Positions 10,777 through 22,896 of a stretch of 64,000 bases of DNA are shown here, piece by piece. Within the stretch, counting starts at the first letter, position 1. Each line of letters opens with the position of its first letter. Where the stretch lies: the NCBI GenBank assembly GCA_964019155.1, contig OZ025244.1, forward strand, positions 15,774,893 through 15,838,892, read 5' to 3'. Below the pieces are notes generated by a model. It did no database searches and had not been told where the DNA came from. It saw nothing but the letters and a program-made list of their open reading frames with translations. Origin of the DNA: Osedax fenrisi (Eukaryota > Annelida > Polychaeta > Sabellida > Siboglinidae). The position numbers were made by a program, and so were the translations under genes.

Positions 10777-13164
10777 AATAGAAGATATTACAAAAGAAAT
10801 TAAAGAAATGCCAATCGATTTACAATTTAAATATTGGAGTGAGTTAATAAGTAAGCCATCTATTCCATTCAACCACTTATTTGTTAATAATAGTAATGCA
10901 TATATACATCCAATTACGATAAACGAAGTAAAGTCATGTTACGGCACATTACACGACGGCGCCCATGGAATAGATGGTCTTAAAAAATGCGATTTAACTA
11001 AAATTGGTCTAAATAATATAACAGCTCGCTTTAATATTTATCTCATATCATCGACTGCACCTTCCGCATTTAAATTAGGCCTAACTACTTTAATCCCTAA
11101 AACTAAGCACAGTACTGAGCCGTCCCATTATCGTCCAATAACTATGTCATCGATATTCTGTAGACTTTTCCATAAAATGTTGGCACACAGAATTGAAAAT
11201 ACAATTAGTATTAATCCACGGCAAAAAGCTTTTGTTCGACGTAATGGTATTGCTGAGAATAACTTTTTACTTAAATCTATTATATATCAGCATAAAAATG
11301 CATTACGCCCATTAAAGATGTGTTTGTTGGATGTTTCTAAAGCTTTTGATACGATATCTCACAACTCAATTGTTGCATTAGCCGAAAGAGTAGGGACTCC
11401 TAAAATGTATACAAGTTATATCATGCATACTTATTCTGATTGTTCAACTCAATTAAAATATAAAAATGGAGTATCACCTAGTATACCAGTCAATCGTGGA
11501 GTAAAACAAGGTGAACCAATGTCTCCCGCTCTTTTTAACTCCATTATAGATTATGTAACTAATAATATGCCAGGTAGTATTAATTTACAAGAAAATAGTA
11601 CAATAAGCCATATGGCATTTGCAGATGATCTGGTTTTATTTGCGAAAGATAATGTAATGATGCAATATCAAGTTGATCATGTTTTATTTAGACTAGCTCA
11701 ATGTGGGTTAAACGTTAATAAATCAAAATGCGCTACATTGAATATAATTATTAACCCAAAGAAAAAACAATGGATATGTAACCCATATAGTTTTATATCT
11801 ATTGATAATTCTACAATTAAAGCGCTAAATATAGAAGACACTTATAGATATCTTGGCATCAACATAGGCGCTTTGGATAATAAAAATAATTCAATTAATA
11901 ATGACCTCACATCGAAACTCTTGGCAATATCTAAATCTACTCTAAAACCCCAACAAAAATTGTTTATGCTCAAAAATCATCTAATTCCAAGTATGCTTCA
12001 TACCTTGACTTTCTCTAACGTCTATTTAAATTCATTAAAAACGATGGACAGAAGTATTCGGGCGTTCGTCAGACGTTGGCTTCGACTACCTTCAGATACT
12101 TCACTCGGTGTATTCTACGCACCTAGTAGTGTCGGTGGGATAGCTATCACTCGTCTTTTTCTGGCAATACCGGTGCTGCGGCTAAAAAGGATTTCATCCA
12201 TTAGAAGGAATGATGACAATATTATTCAAACTCTTCCCGATAGTGTTATTCTAAAATGGTCTACACCTCGAGTATACGATGAATACACGTTTATTGATAA
12301 CACCTCCATAAATAAATATCATTCAATATATTTATTTAATTCTGTCGATGGCAAGGGTTTAGAATTAGGCACGCATAGTCCTTTTATTAATAATTGGATA
12401 ACTTCTCCTATAAAGATGTTTTCTGGTCGCGATTTTGTAGATATGGTAAAGCTAAAGCACGGTCTACTATATACACATTACAGATGTAAACGTATGTTTC
12501 CAAGTTTAAATACAAACTGTTTAAGGCGAGGGTGTAATTATAAATATGACTGCCTAAATCATATTATGCAGACCTGTTGATTTAATTATAATAACATTAT
12601 TCACAGGCATAATTATGTTAACGCTCTTTTAATCACTCTACTTAAAAAGTACAAATTTACAACTATACTGGAACCACACATACGAACACAACTTGACTTA
12701 CGCAAACCTGACTTACTGGCTTACCGAAATGACATTGTTTATATTATAGATACGCAAATCTCAACTGATACAATAGATACCGATACTAATTACCGACACA
12801 AAACTGACTACTATAACAAACCTGAAATACTCTCCTACGCAAAACAACTTACTGGTGCAAAGCAGGCTAAACTAAGTGCCTATTGTTGGAACTGGCGTGG
12901 TATACCCTCATCCCTAACGTATAAAGACCTATATTCGTTAGGCCTGAGGAAGCATGATATTACGCTACTCAGTATTCGTGTCATGACAGGCAGTCTAAAT
13001 ATTTATCGCAAATACTGCTGCAATGGATTATTGTAAAATCCTTAATTACCTGGCCTCTCCCTTGCCTACTTCGTCATATTTTTATTAATATGTTTTCGCT
13101 AATAAATGGGATAATTGGCTCTAGTTATTAACTAACTATTGTCCGAAAAAAAAAATATATACAT
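10777..13164 (+). mobile_element. 5'-truncated R2-like LINE insertion
   Basis: A non-LTR retrotransposon with a reverse transcriptase, a zinc knuckle and a restriction-like endonuclease, in the order of R2/R4/NeSL-type elements. It ends in a short 3' UTR and a run of ten A (13146-13155), then the right copy of a 46-bp duplication. The 5' end is cut: no N-terminal zinc fingers are present. A nearly intact frame and identical target duplications argue for recent arrival. Its neighbours are not rDNA, unlike canonical R2. Confidence 0.85.
10808..13036 (+). pseudogene. R2-like reverse transcriptase/endonuclease, one in-frame stop
   Basis: A frame of 590 codons runs to a TGA at 12578-12580, then the same frame continues open to a TAA at 13034-13036, so a single stop separates the parts. 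Before it lie reverse transcriptase blocks (HYRPITMSSIFCR, LLDVSKAFDTISH, GVKQGEPMSPALFN, catalytic FADDLVLF) and a C-x4-C-x8-H-x4-C knuckle ending HIMQTC. After it lies the endonuclease signature KPDLLAY followed by VYIIDTQIS, a PD...D arrangement. The frame is also open slightly upstream of the first ATG, so that ATG is probably not the native start. The TGA falls just after the knuckle and may be a CGA-to-TGA change. Family membership is confident; the exact clade is not. Confidence 0.9.
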
Positions 13165-13210
13165 ACATATATACACTAAGATAGTTAATATAGTTAATTT
13201 CGGTTTTCTC
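13165..13210. repeat. 46-bp target-site duplication, right copy
   Basis: Exact repeat of 10731-10776. It directly abuts the GC-rich 5' end of the next LINE at about 13211. Confidence 0.9.
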
Positions 13211-16200
13211 TAATGAGAATGGTGGGTGTCGACGCAAACCGGACGCGTCCCCAGGTTGCGGATAGGGGAACGGCCTATTGAAGAGGTTAGCTGCGAACTG
13301 AAATAAGCAGTCACGGACAAAACGACACAATCTCTGATGCCTTGCAGACACTTAATGGACTGAGAAAGGCTAAGGGATATAACCCTGACAGAAAATCGGG
13401 AACGGAGGGTTCCCTTAGGCGGTTATCAGTTACAACTGACTGGTATCCGGTTCCCCCCACCTGGAATTTCCTTGAGAAAGTGTCTAGGTTAACAAATCTC
13501 AAAACACACATGAACACAACAAACAATAAAATTGCCCTCAGTACCGGGCAAATAGAGGGTGCGAACAATCTCCCGGTTAGGATTGCTACATGGAACACAA
13601 GAACACTAAAAGAAACGGATACGATAGACATATTATTACATGAAACTGAGCGGATGGGAATTGACATTATTGGTATAACAGAGACTCATTGGATATCAGA
13701 TATACCTACGATATGGGAGAAAAATTGACATATCATCATACACTCCCCCCGACAAGATGGAATATGCAGACAATGTATCGCTTTAATCCTGAAGAAGCAT
13801 TTGGGAGAGAAGATAGAGAACTATAAAGCTATATCAAGAAGGTTACTAAAGGTGACTATGGAGTGGGAATCCGAAAGAGTCACATACTTTATAGTGTATG
13901 CACCAGACTCCAGCTACGATGATTTAATCGTAGAAGAATTTTTCGGAACACTATAAGAGGAGATGAACCTCCTACTACCAACTGATAAAATAGTACTTTT
14001 AGGAGATTTCAATGCATCAGTAGGAAATAATATGCAAGATGACTGGCCAGGAGTAGTAGGAAATTATTCTGTGGGAACTAACAATACAAGGGGGCTTAAA
14101 CTTCTTCAATGTTGTGCTATAAATGACCTATTTATAGCAAATTCAATTTTCAAACATAAAGAAAAGCGAAGATACACATGGATTTCACCGGATCGCACTG
14201 AAAAACAAATTTATTACATAATAATGTCAAAGAAATTAAAGCCAACACTAAAAAACTGCAGATCGTACCACTCTGCGGATATTGGATCTGACCACTCAAT
14301 AGTAAATGCAAATATTGATGTGAAAAAATCAAAAAAGTATAATTACACAAAAAAAATACCTCCAAGACGTTACGACAACGATAAAATACAAAATGGGGAG
14401 ACATCAAAGAAATTTGCAGCAGAACTTAAAGAACGGTTAGCTACCCTATTGGATGATGATAATGCTACTACGATGCCAAATAATTTCTACCATAAATTTA
14501 AAAACATTGTACATACTACTGCTGAACTAGAATTTGGATATACACAATTTAATGAAGTTTCTGGATTGTCAAACGAAGAAAAAGATCTATGTGCTATACG
14601 TAGAAAAGCCAAATTGCTTGTACTAAATAACCCAAATAACGTTGAAAATATTAATAATTACCGAACATTAAACTAGATAGCTATCAAAAAACAAAAGAAT
14701 AATAATTTATCAGACAAAATATCAGAAATGGAAGAAAACCTAAAAAAGAAAAATAGCCACAAATTATTTAAACAAGTCAAAGAACTAGAAGGAAAGAGAT
14801 ACAAACCCGTATTTTCAATGAAAAACTCTCAAGGACATCTAATGATGAAGAAACATGACATTTTTAACATATGGAAATCACACTTTGAGAAACACCTCAA
14901 TACACAGTTCCCACATGATAAAGATGCTTTAAGAGAGTTTGAGACAGAGACAGAAAACGCAACAGAGTATATCCCACCAATAACCGGACACGAAGTGGAA
15001 AACTCCATCAAAAGGCTATCTAACAGAAAGGCTCCAGGGATTGATGGAATAACATCCGGGGATCATATCATATCATATCAAAGCCGGGGGTAAAATGATG
15101 ATTAAAACACTGACAATCTTGTTCAATAAAATAATTAAGACGGAGAAATCTCCAGAAGATTGGTAGAAAATGATTATTACCCCAATTCATAAGAAAGGCG
15201 ATAAATTCAACGCAGAAAACTACAGAGCTATTGCATTATTATCAATACCAGGGAAAGTATTCTGTAAAATCCTGATGTGCAGATACTCAAATATTATCGA
15301 AGAATCAATAAGTGACTCACAATTCGGCTTCAGGCCAGGTAGAGGAACAATAGATGCAATATTCATCGTAAAGCAGATAATAGAGAAGGCAAGAGAACAC
15401 CAAGTTCCGCTACATATCCACTTTATTGACTTCAAGGCCGCATTTGATACAATTTGGAGAGAGGCACTTTGGAAAATGATGATACAGATAGGCATCCCTC
15501 AGAAATATGTTACGATAATAAAAAACTTATACAATGATACAAAATGTGCAATAATTGCTGGTGGGCAACTAACAGACTGGTTCCCTGTTAATATGGGCGT
15601 GCGATAAGGTTGCATCATGTCGCCGAGCCTATTCAATATATTCATAGAACATGTAATGAAGTGTCTCACATGCTTAAACAGAAATCTACGACTGGATGAT
15701 GAAATGTCAATTGACATCAGGTACGCTGATGACACAACTTTAGTATCGGCCGTTTTTGAAAAACTGCAAATAGCAACTTCAGAGCTAGAAAATGTTTGTC
15801 ATAAATGGGGCCTAAAGATAAACCATCTTAAATGTGCAGTTCTGACTACTGAAAAAAATGATATCAAAATCGGTAATAATATTGTCCCCAAAGTTAACCA
15901 GTTCAAGTTTGTGGGCAGTCTTGTACCCAATTGTCCAGAAGATGTTTTACACAGAATTTCTATCGCATATCAGGCTTTTGGTAGATTGAGAGAAACTATC
16001 TAGACTTCTAGTGACGTATCTAGAAAACTCAAGATCAGACTCTACAAAGCCCTCATTCTCCCAATTTCTATATACGGGTCAGAGACATGGACAATGAGGA
16101 AACAAGAGGTCAATTCCCTACTGGTTTTTGAAATGAAATGTTTAAGAGCCATCCTACGAGTTACAAAGTATGACAGACTCACTAATACAAATATTAGAAA

Positions 16201-16500
16201 AGCACTGAACGTAACTGAAACTATAGAAGAAGTCATTATAAAAAGACAACTTCGTTGGTTCGGCCATTTTGCAAGAAGCCGAGATATGATCAACTCCAGT
16301 TACAAGTTGGACTTCAAAAATCCAAGACCAAGAGGACGTCCATTAAAGAGATGGGCAGATGGCATCAGAGAAAACAGTGGCATTCCACTTCTGACCTTGG
16401 AAAGAAGGGCAGCTGACCGAGATGTCTACAAAAAGCAATTGTTCGTGTGTGCTGCAAGGGGACGCCAAGTCCTACGCAACTAAGTCAAGTCAAGTTAATA
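13211..16500 (+). mobile_element. CFDP2/RTE-like LINE, nearly full length, decayed
   Basis: Starts with a GC-rich leader (GGTGTCGACGCAAACCGGAC onward) of the type that precedes craniofacial-development-protein-2-like LINE ORFs in many invertebrates, and ends just past the ORF in AAGTCAAGTCAAG, a short tandem 3' tail as in RTE-type elements. Clade assignment is from memory of motif style and should be treated as provisional. Confidence 0.8.
13342..16483 (+). pseudogene. LINE endonuclease-reverse transcriptase, broken into six frames
   Basis: Apurinic-type endonuclease pieces: RIATWNTRTLKETDT and GITETHW at 13580-13700, LLGDFNASVG near 14000, and GSDHSIVNANI near 14290. Reverse transcriptase pieces: RKAPGIDGITS near 15030, IHKKGDKFNAENYR near 15185, FGFRPGRG, HFIDFKAAFDTIW near 15420, MSPSLFNIFIEHV at 15617 and catalytic IRYADDT at about 15718. 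The C-terminal tail RQLRWFGHFARS lies near 16245. Breaks include stops at 15164 (tag after DW), 15605 (taa where GVRQG is expected) and 16001 (tag); several fit C-to-T changes, consistent with CpG or cytosine decay. Not functional. Confidence 0.9.
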
Positions 16501-17139
16501 AGTGCACCTATGTCTATGTATATGGAACTCCGATCATTCAAAGGCTTCAAATTTTTAATATATCAACTACTATTTAATACTATTGCATATTATATAATTT
16601 TAATATGTATATTGTTTAACTATTCAAATTATTATATAAATATTCGATTTAACGAATAGTGAAAATTATTATTAGATATTTTCTAATAATTGAATATTTA
16701 TTGAAATCAAATGTGAAAATCTAATCAGGTAAATAAAGTCGACAATTAAGTACGATAATTTAATTCGATAGGAATGTAAGAAAATCCAAACTAGTATGAT
16801 AATCGGGTATATAAGAAAATCTAATTTTGAAATCAAGTACGACAAATCGAATCAAGTGTGAAAATCTATTTCGCAGTCAATTTCAAACATATAATCAAGT
16901 TCGATAATCTAGTATGATAAATCGAATCAAATATGAAAATCTAGAGTCACACTTATATTTAATAATACATCAATCTAATCATATAAAATGGTTTGAAATT
17001 CAAATATAATACAACAATCTAATTTTATAATCAATTTCGACAATAGAATACGATAAATCTAATCAAGTAGACCTATAGAGTTTAGAGTTACACTCATATT
17101 CGATAATCTAATCAGACAAACTAGTTTGAAAATCAAGTA
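16500..17139. repeat. AT-rich DNA passing into a degenerate GATAATCTAATCAAGT repeat
   Basis: From about 16690 words such as GTGAAAATCTA, TCAAGTACGA and GATAAATCGAATCAA recur irregularly, and continue at 18095-18150 beyond the inserted element. No gene seen. Confidence 0.6.
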
Positions 17140-18092
17140 GGGGAGAGCGGGGCAGGTTGACCATAGGGGCAGGTTGAGCCATCTCAATTATTTCTGCTCT
17201 TAATAAATATTTTAATGCAATTTTTAATACATGTATACACAATTATATTTAGCATTAGTATAACAACTCAAAAATTATTTATTTTAACTAATTAAAATAT
17301 TATTTAATTATTAATATTTTATGAAAATCTCGTTAGTAGGACAAGTAAGTTTAACTTTGATATTATTATATATTTTGTAATAACATAGCAGTATTAATGG
17401 TATATAAATAAAGTATATTTAATATACTATATATTATAAAATAAATAATTCAAAAATTATCACTCACAAATTAATTATATTACTTTTATATATACTAGTG
17501 ATATGGGGCAGGTTGACCATAGTAAAACGGGGCAGGTTGACCATAGGGTCAATCTGCCTCGTTTATCATTAAACATATTTATGTATTAATTTATTTTATT
17601 AATGACTTATTTAAATAATAATAATAATCTAATTAATTAAATATATAATTGAGTAATTATTTTAAATAATTAAATAATTGGTTTATATGCTGGATTAAAA
17701 CATAGAAAATCTTCTCCTCTCTCCTAATATAACCTTTCGCCTTAAAAGTTTCATTAGTTTTGATATTAATCTTGGTGCATATATTTGTTAAATAACTAAT
17801 AAATATAAATATATAACTTTAACTATGTTTATTTGTTAAATATATCTTTAATTTCGCATTTTTTCTACCTGGCTCAACCTGTCCCATTAGATGGGGCAGG
17901 TTGAGCCAAATTTAAAAAAAATGTAAATGTAATTATAAAATTAATTATGTATCATTACACTGATTTATGAATATTTTTAATTGATCATAAACTATATATA
18001 TCTTATGCACTTTATTTTATTAAAATATAATCATAACATTATAAGATACATGTGTTTTTATAAAAACCGGCTCAACCTGCCCCGCTCTCCCC
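17140..18092. mobile_element. TA-flanked DNA element, GGGGAGAGCGGGGCAGGTTGA termini
   Basis: A 953-bp element with inverted ends GGGGAGAGCGGGGCAGGTTG and, at the right, CAACCTGCCCCGCTCTCCCC. A TA dinucleotide lies outside each end (17138-17139, 18093-18094), as for Tc1/mariner-like insertions. GGGGCAGGTTGA recurs inside at about 17158, 17503, 17528 and 17892 and inverted at about 17870. No transposase frame, so non-autonomous. It splits the degenerate repeat around it. Confidence 0.85.
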
Positions 18093-18149
18093 TACTACAA
18101 TTTAATTCGATAGTCAAGTAAGAATATCTATATTGACAATCAAATATGC

Positions 18150-19061
18150 TAAGACAATCTAATATACTATATATTATAATATATATAATTAATATATATC
18201 TAAATTATAATGATTATTAATTTGTATTAATTAAATTATAAATTACTACATATTACCAAAGGGATTTGGTATTAGGTACTATCTATTAGGTACCTAATTA
18301 CCATCTATTAAACATTAATTTAAATTATAATGTATACGTATATCTTAATATATATATATATATAATTTATAAAACTAAATAATTTTAAATAAAACTAATA
18401 CAATTGTTACAAATTCATTTATTAAAAATAATATTTTGCTATAAAATAAATGGTCTATGTTAGTATCAAATATGACATCGATTTTGTTATTTAACATATA
18501 ATTTTACATACTAAAATTATATGAATGATGACATTTAGTATATATCATAATATATATAAATTAGCTATTATTATAATATGAAACTAGGCCTATATAGCAC
18601 GTAATATATTTAAATTTGACCACATAAATGTATCATAATATATAGGGGCCATATTCGATATTCTTTAATTAAATAATAATAATAATAATAACAATTATTT
18701 ATAAAATATAGTATTAAATTGTAAAATAATAAATAACTTATGTTAAACGTATTATATCATCACATATTATTCAAAGTTATAATTTATTCGTAAGCTTATA
18801 GGCCTATCTTTAGATTTATAAAATTTTATAAAACTAAATAAAATTAATAATATTGTTATCAAATTCAAATTAATAGTGTACTATAAAATAAATAATAATA
18901 ATAATTCTTACGAAATATCCTACTATTAAATTATAAATAAATAAGTGTAAAAATATAAGAAAATAATATAAATACTGGTGCAGATAAAATATATACTTTA
19001 TACAAATATAAATTAAAAATATATTGTTGTTTCATAGTAAACTGACATTCCATAATTGACA
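18150..19061. other. AT-rich DNA, no gene seen
   Basis: Very AT-rich, with short TA and AAT runs. Nothing beyond low-complexity sequence is visible. Confidence 0.6.
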
Positions 19062-19371
19062 CTCGCATGATAATATTATATTTAATTATTATTTAAATTG
19101 TCCGATTAATGCTTATATTGTCAAATTATTTGTCGTAAACATATTTCATAAACTGTTATTATTATTTTGTATGAATCTAATGTTTAATTTTATTTCGTAA
19201 AATCCTCTCGCATGATAATATTATATTTAATTATTATTTAAGTTGTCAGATTAATGAATATGTTGTCAAATTATTTGTCGTCAACATATTTCATAATCTA
19301 TTATTACTATTTTGTATGAATCTAATGTTTAATTTTATTTCGTAAAATCCTCTCGCATGATAATATTATTG
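19062..19371. repeat. 145-bp tandem repeat, left part
   Basis: CTCGCATGATAATATTAT recurs at 19062, 19207 and 19352, an exact 145-bp spacing, with the intervening sequence well conserved. The third unit is interrupted by a LINE and resumes at about 22637. Confidence 0.9.
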
Positions 19372-22300
19372 AATTGAATTGAATTAATTTTATTACGAAT
19401 TATATTCAAAGTATGAATAGTAAACTATAAATAAATAATACAAATTAAATCGCAAAACGAAAACAAAACGTAAAATAAAAATATAATAATAATAAATCAT
19501 TAATATAGTATGACTAATTATATGTACCGGGAAATAATTAATAAACATAGAATAAAATAAACAATGTAATACACAGATTAAATACAGATATGTATTTTAC
19601 GTATTTAAGTATATTATTTAATAATATTTTTAATTTTAGATTTGAAGATTGACAACGTTTTTGCATTGACTATATTATCATCCAGATTATTCCATACAGA
19701 GGCCACTCTATTTTTCAATAGATTTCTCCGTAGGTCAATACTTGCCCTATCTATTAATAGTCTTTTAGAGTGGCCTCGAGTAATATTATTAGTTTTTATC
19801 TGAATGATTGAAGATGGGTCAATATCAATTAAACCATTAATAAGTTTATATAGCATTATTAAGTCGAATCTCATTCGGCGAATTTCAAGAGAATCGATAT
19901 CGAGAAATGTAATTCGTTCGTCATAACTTAGATAAGGTATTTTACATAAAGATTTTTTGACCAAAAAGACGACGAGTAAAGTACTTTTGTACTTTTTCAA
20001 GTTGTCGTTTAAGTCCTATGTAGCCTCTCGCCTCTATACCAGGATTCCATACTGTAGATGCACATTCTAGATGAGGTCTAGAATATGATATATATGCTGT
20101 TAATATTGCAGTGACATTATTAGTAATAAAGCAACGAAATATACGATTAATAACACTATAGGCCTTAGCACAACACACACCAATATGTTTTTTAAAATAT
20201 AGATTATCATCGATAGTTATACATAAATCTATATATGAAGAGCAACAACTAATTCTAGCATCATTAACATAGTATGTTGGAGTGGTAACTTTACCTAAAG
20301 TCAAAGAAAATGATTTTTTCGCCGACTTTTCTAATTGCTATAATACTGACCAATTGACTATACCTACTGACCAATTATAGAATTTATTAATTGCTGATTG
20401 AAGTTTATCTCTATCATTTAAATCATTATAAATTAAACTTAATTTCGTATCATCAGCAAAAAGATTAATTGTAATATCTGTATCAATACTATCAACTAGG
20501 TCATTTATATAGATCAAAAATAGCAAAGTACCAATAACAGAACCCTGGGGTACTCCAAATACAATATTTGCAGAATCAGAGATAGTGTCATTTATCCTAA
20601 CTCTTTGTGATCTGTTCGATAAAAATCTTTTTATCCAATCTAGAATGGGACCTACAACCTACCTATATTTGATTACTTAGCTATTAACTTATTATGACAT
20701 ACTTTATCAAATGCCTTAGCGTAATCTAGGTAAATAATATCTACGAATTTATTATTATCTAATGCTGTAATCCAATGTGTATAACATTTTAGTAATTGTG
20801 ATTCTACAGATTTTCCACGTCTAAAACCAAATTGGGATTCAGAGATAATAGAATTAGTAGTTAAGTAGAAGTTAATATGCTCAACAAGTATTCGTTCAAA
20901 AACTCTAGATATAATAGAAGTTATTGAAATAGGTCTATAATTTTCTTTATCGGTAGGATCCCCTTTTTTGAAAATAGGCACGATAAAACTTAATTTTCAT
21001 TTATTAGGACATATGCCTAATGATAAAGATGTATTGAATAGTAAGGTTAGTGGAATTGACAGTTCATAAGAAAACATTTTTAAGATTATTGCTGGAATAT
21101 TATCAGGAGGTAAAGTATAAGATTTTTTAAGTTTTAGTAAATGATATCTCACTTTATGTCTTTAGAACAAGAAGTTATTTATACTAGATTCATTTGTTGG
21201 TGGAATTAAAGGAGGGATTATACTATTATCTTTTATAAATACAGAAGTGAATTGTTTATTTATTTGGTTAGTCTTATCCAAATCAGAATAAAGATAAGCC
21301 CCGTTATCAGATTTAATCGGACCAATAGATGAAATGGATGAACATCTAGAATTTATATATTTATAGAAATGAGATTTATCATTTGAAAACAATATGTTAT
21401 GCTCTCTATCCAATGTTAGTCGTTTGGTTTGTTCATAAAGTGATTTTTTAGTACAATTCCAGGCTATAAAATTATTGCGTGAATTAAGTCTCTTTTTGAA
21501 TAATTTGAAACATTTTAGTTTTAATTTTACAATATGATTAGGATAATTATTAACCTTTTTATTAGGTTTATGTTTAGGAATATAAATATGAAATATGCCA
21601 TATAAAGTTTTATAGAAAATTTCAAACATATAATTAATATCATGATCACCATCAAATAATTGTATCCAGTCAATTTTGGAAAGCGACTCTTGCATAGCAG
21701 GGTAATTTAATTTTCGAAAATTTAAACCATAATCGTTTACTTTTGGTAGATATAAATGAAGTAAATTTAAAAAGAAAATGATATATGATCACTAATACAA
21801 GTACCAGTCCCAAAATCAGGACATTCATTGATATTAGAAAGTATTAAAGGACTATTTGTTAATAATAAGTCAAGTACATTCAGTGAACGTGTTGGAAACT
21901 TGATAAATTGAACAAGTGAATTTTTGACTAGGGTATTATAAAATAGTGAATAGTATGATGGATAATTAGGAAATGAGTTATCATTCCAATTGAATAATGG
22001 TAAATTAAAATCACCAACAATTATTGTAGGATTAATTGAATCACAAATATTCGATATTAATTTACAGATAGAGTTATGACCATCAGAATGTATTGAAGAG
22101 GGACGATATATACAAGTTAATTTAATTTCAAGTAAATGTAAAAGTAAGGTAATTTGCTCAATATCAAGAAATTCATTCAAATTTAACCTACGAGGATATA
22201 AGTATTTTTTTACAAATTATTGCAACACCACCAGAATCAGAGTTGCTATCACATCGAAAAATAGTATAGTTCAAGTTACCATAGAGAAGGAATAAGTCCG

Positions 22301-22636
22301 AGTCATTTTTTGTTAGGAATGTTACAACAACAAGACAAACAATATCATAAATGTTGGAACAAAGAATTAACTCTAAATAAGGTAGTTTGTTTCTAACACT
22401 GCGACAATTTGAGAACATTACTTATAAATTAGATGGATTTGATTGTCAGGTTGAATTGTCATTAGAAGAAAAAGATGTTTGATAAGTTATAAACGATGTG
22501 GACCACTTCTCATAATCAACTTCGGGAAAATTTAATGCCAGTCAATCGTATTATCAACTATTTATGAAGCTCGTATTTCATAGTAAATTTGTTGAAAACT
22601 AATTTAATATTCGAGTCCAAAATATTTGATTTTAAA
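19372..22636 (-). mobile_element. CR1/Jockey-type LINE, antisense, inside the 145-bp repeat
   Basis: Its 3' end, at the left, carries ATTCAATTCAATTCAA, a short tandem tail typical of CR1/L2-like LINEs. The right end rejoins the interrupted 145-bp unit at ATATTTAATTATTATTTAAA. Endonuclease and reverse transcriptase are both represented, so the copy is near full length. Confidence 0.85.
19614..22418 (-). pseudogene. LINE endonuclease-reverse transcriptase, fragmented
   Basis: Read on the minus strand from 22418: NCRSVRNKLPYLE (endonuclease start); VGDFNLPLFNW and ISDHISFSF near 22030-21770; linker 21695-21162; reverse transcriptase FKKGDPTDKENYRPIS, FGFRRGKS and YLDYAKAFDKV at 20981-20673; GVPQGSVIG and catalytic LFADDTKL at about 20560-20440; C-terminal region ISYSRPHLECASTVWNP near 20080 and VASVWNNLDDN near 19690. 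Frames are separated by small shifts and a few stops. Not functional. Confidence 0.9.
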
Positions 22637-22820
22637 GAAAATTATATATTTAATTATTATTTAAATTGTCCGATTAATGAGTATATATAATTTTATAATA
22701 CGACAATATATTGTCAAATTATATTTCGTCAACATATTTCATAAACTGTTATTACTATTTTGTATGAATCTAATGTTTAATTTTATTTCTACAATCCTCT
22801 CGCATGATAATATTATACAC
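22637..22820. repeat. 145-bp tandem repeat, right part
   Basis: Resumes the repeat of 19062-19371, with a diverged insert near 22690-22710 and the marker CTCGCATGATAATATTAT at 22799. A short TA run follows to about 22845. Confidence 0.85.
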
Positions 22821-22861
22821 TACATATATATATATATATATATATTATTATAGATTTTGAG

Positions 22862-22867
22862 TTTATT
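22862..22867 (-). promoter_or_regulatory. Possible AATAAA polyadenylation signal
   Basis: AATAAA on the minus strand, about 30 nt after the stop codon of the ORF at 22897-23577. Such hexamers are common by chance in AT-rich DNA, so this is only suggestive. Confidence 0.45.
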
Positions 22868-22896
22868 TTGTAAACCATCTTGCTGGATTTAAAGCC

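Noticed and set aside
13311..13667. 118-codon minus-strand ORF
   Set aside because: Shadow of the LINE endonuclease frame on the other strand.
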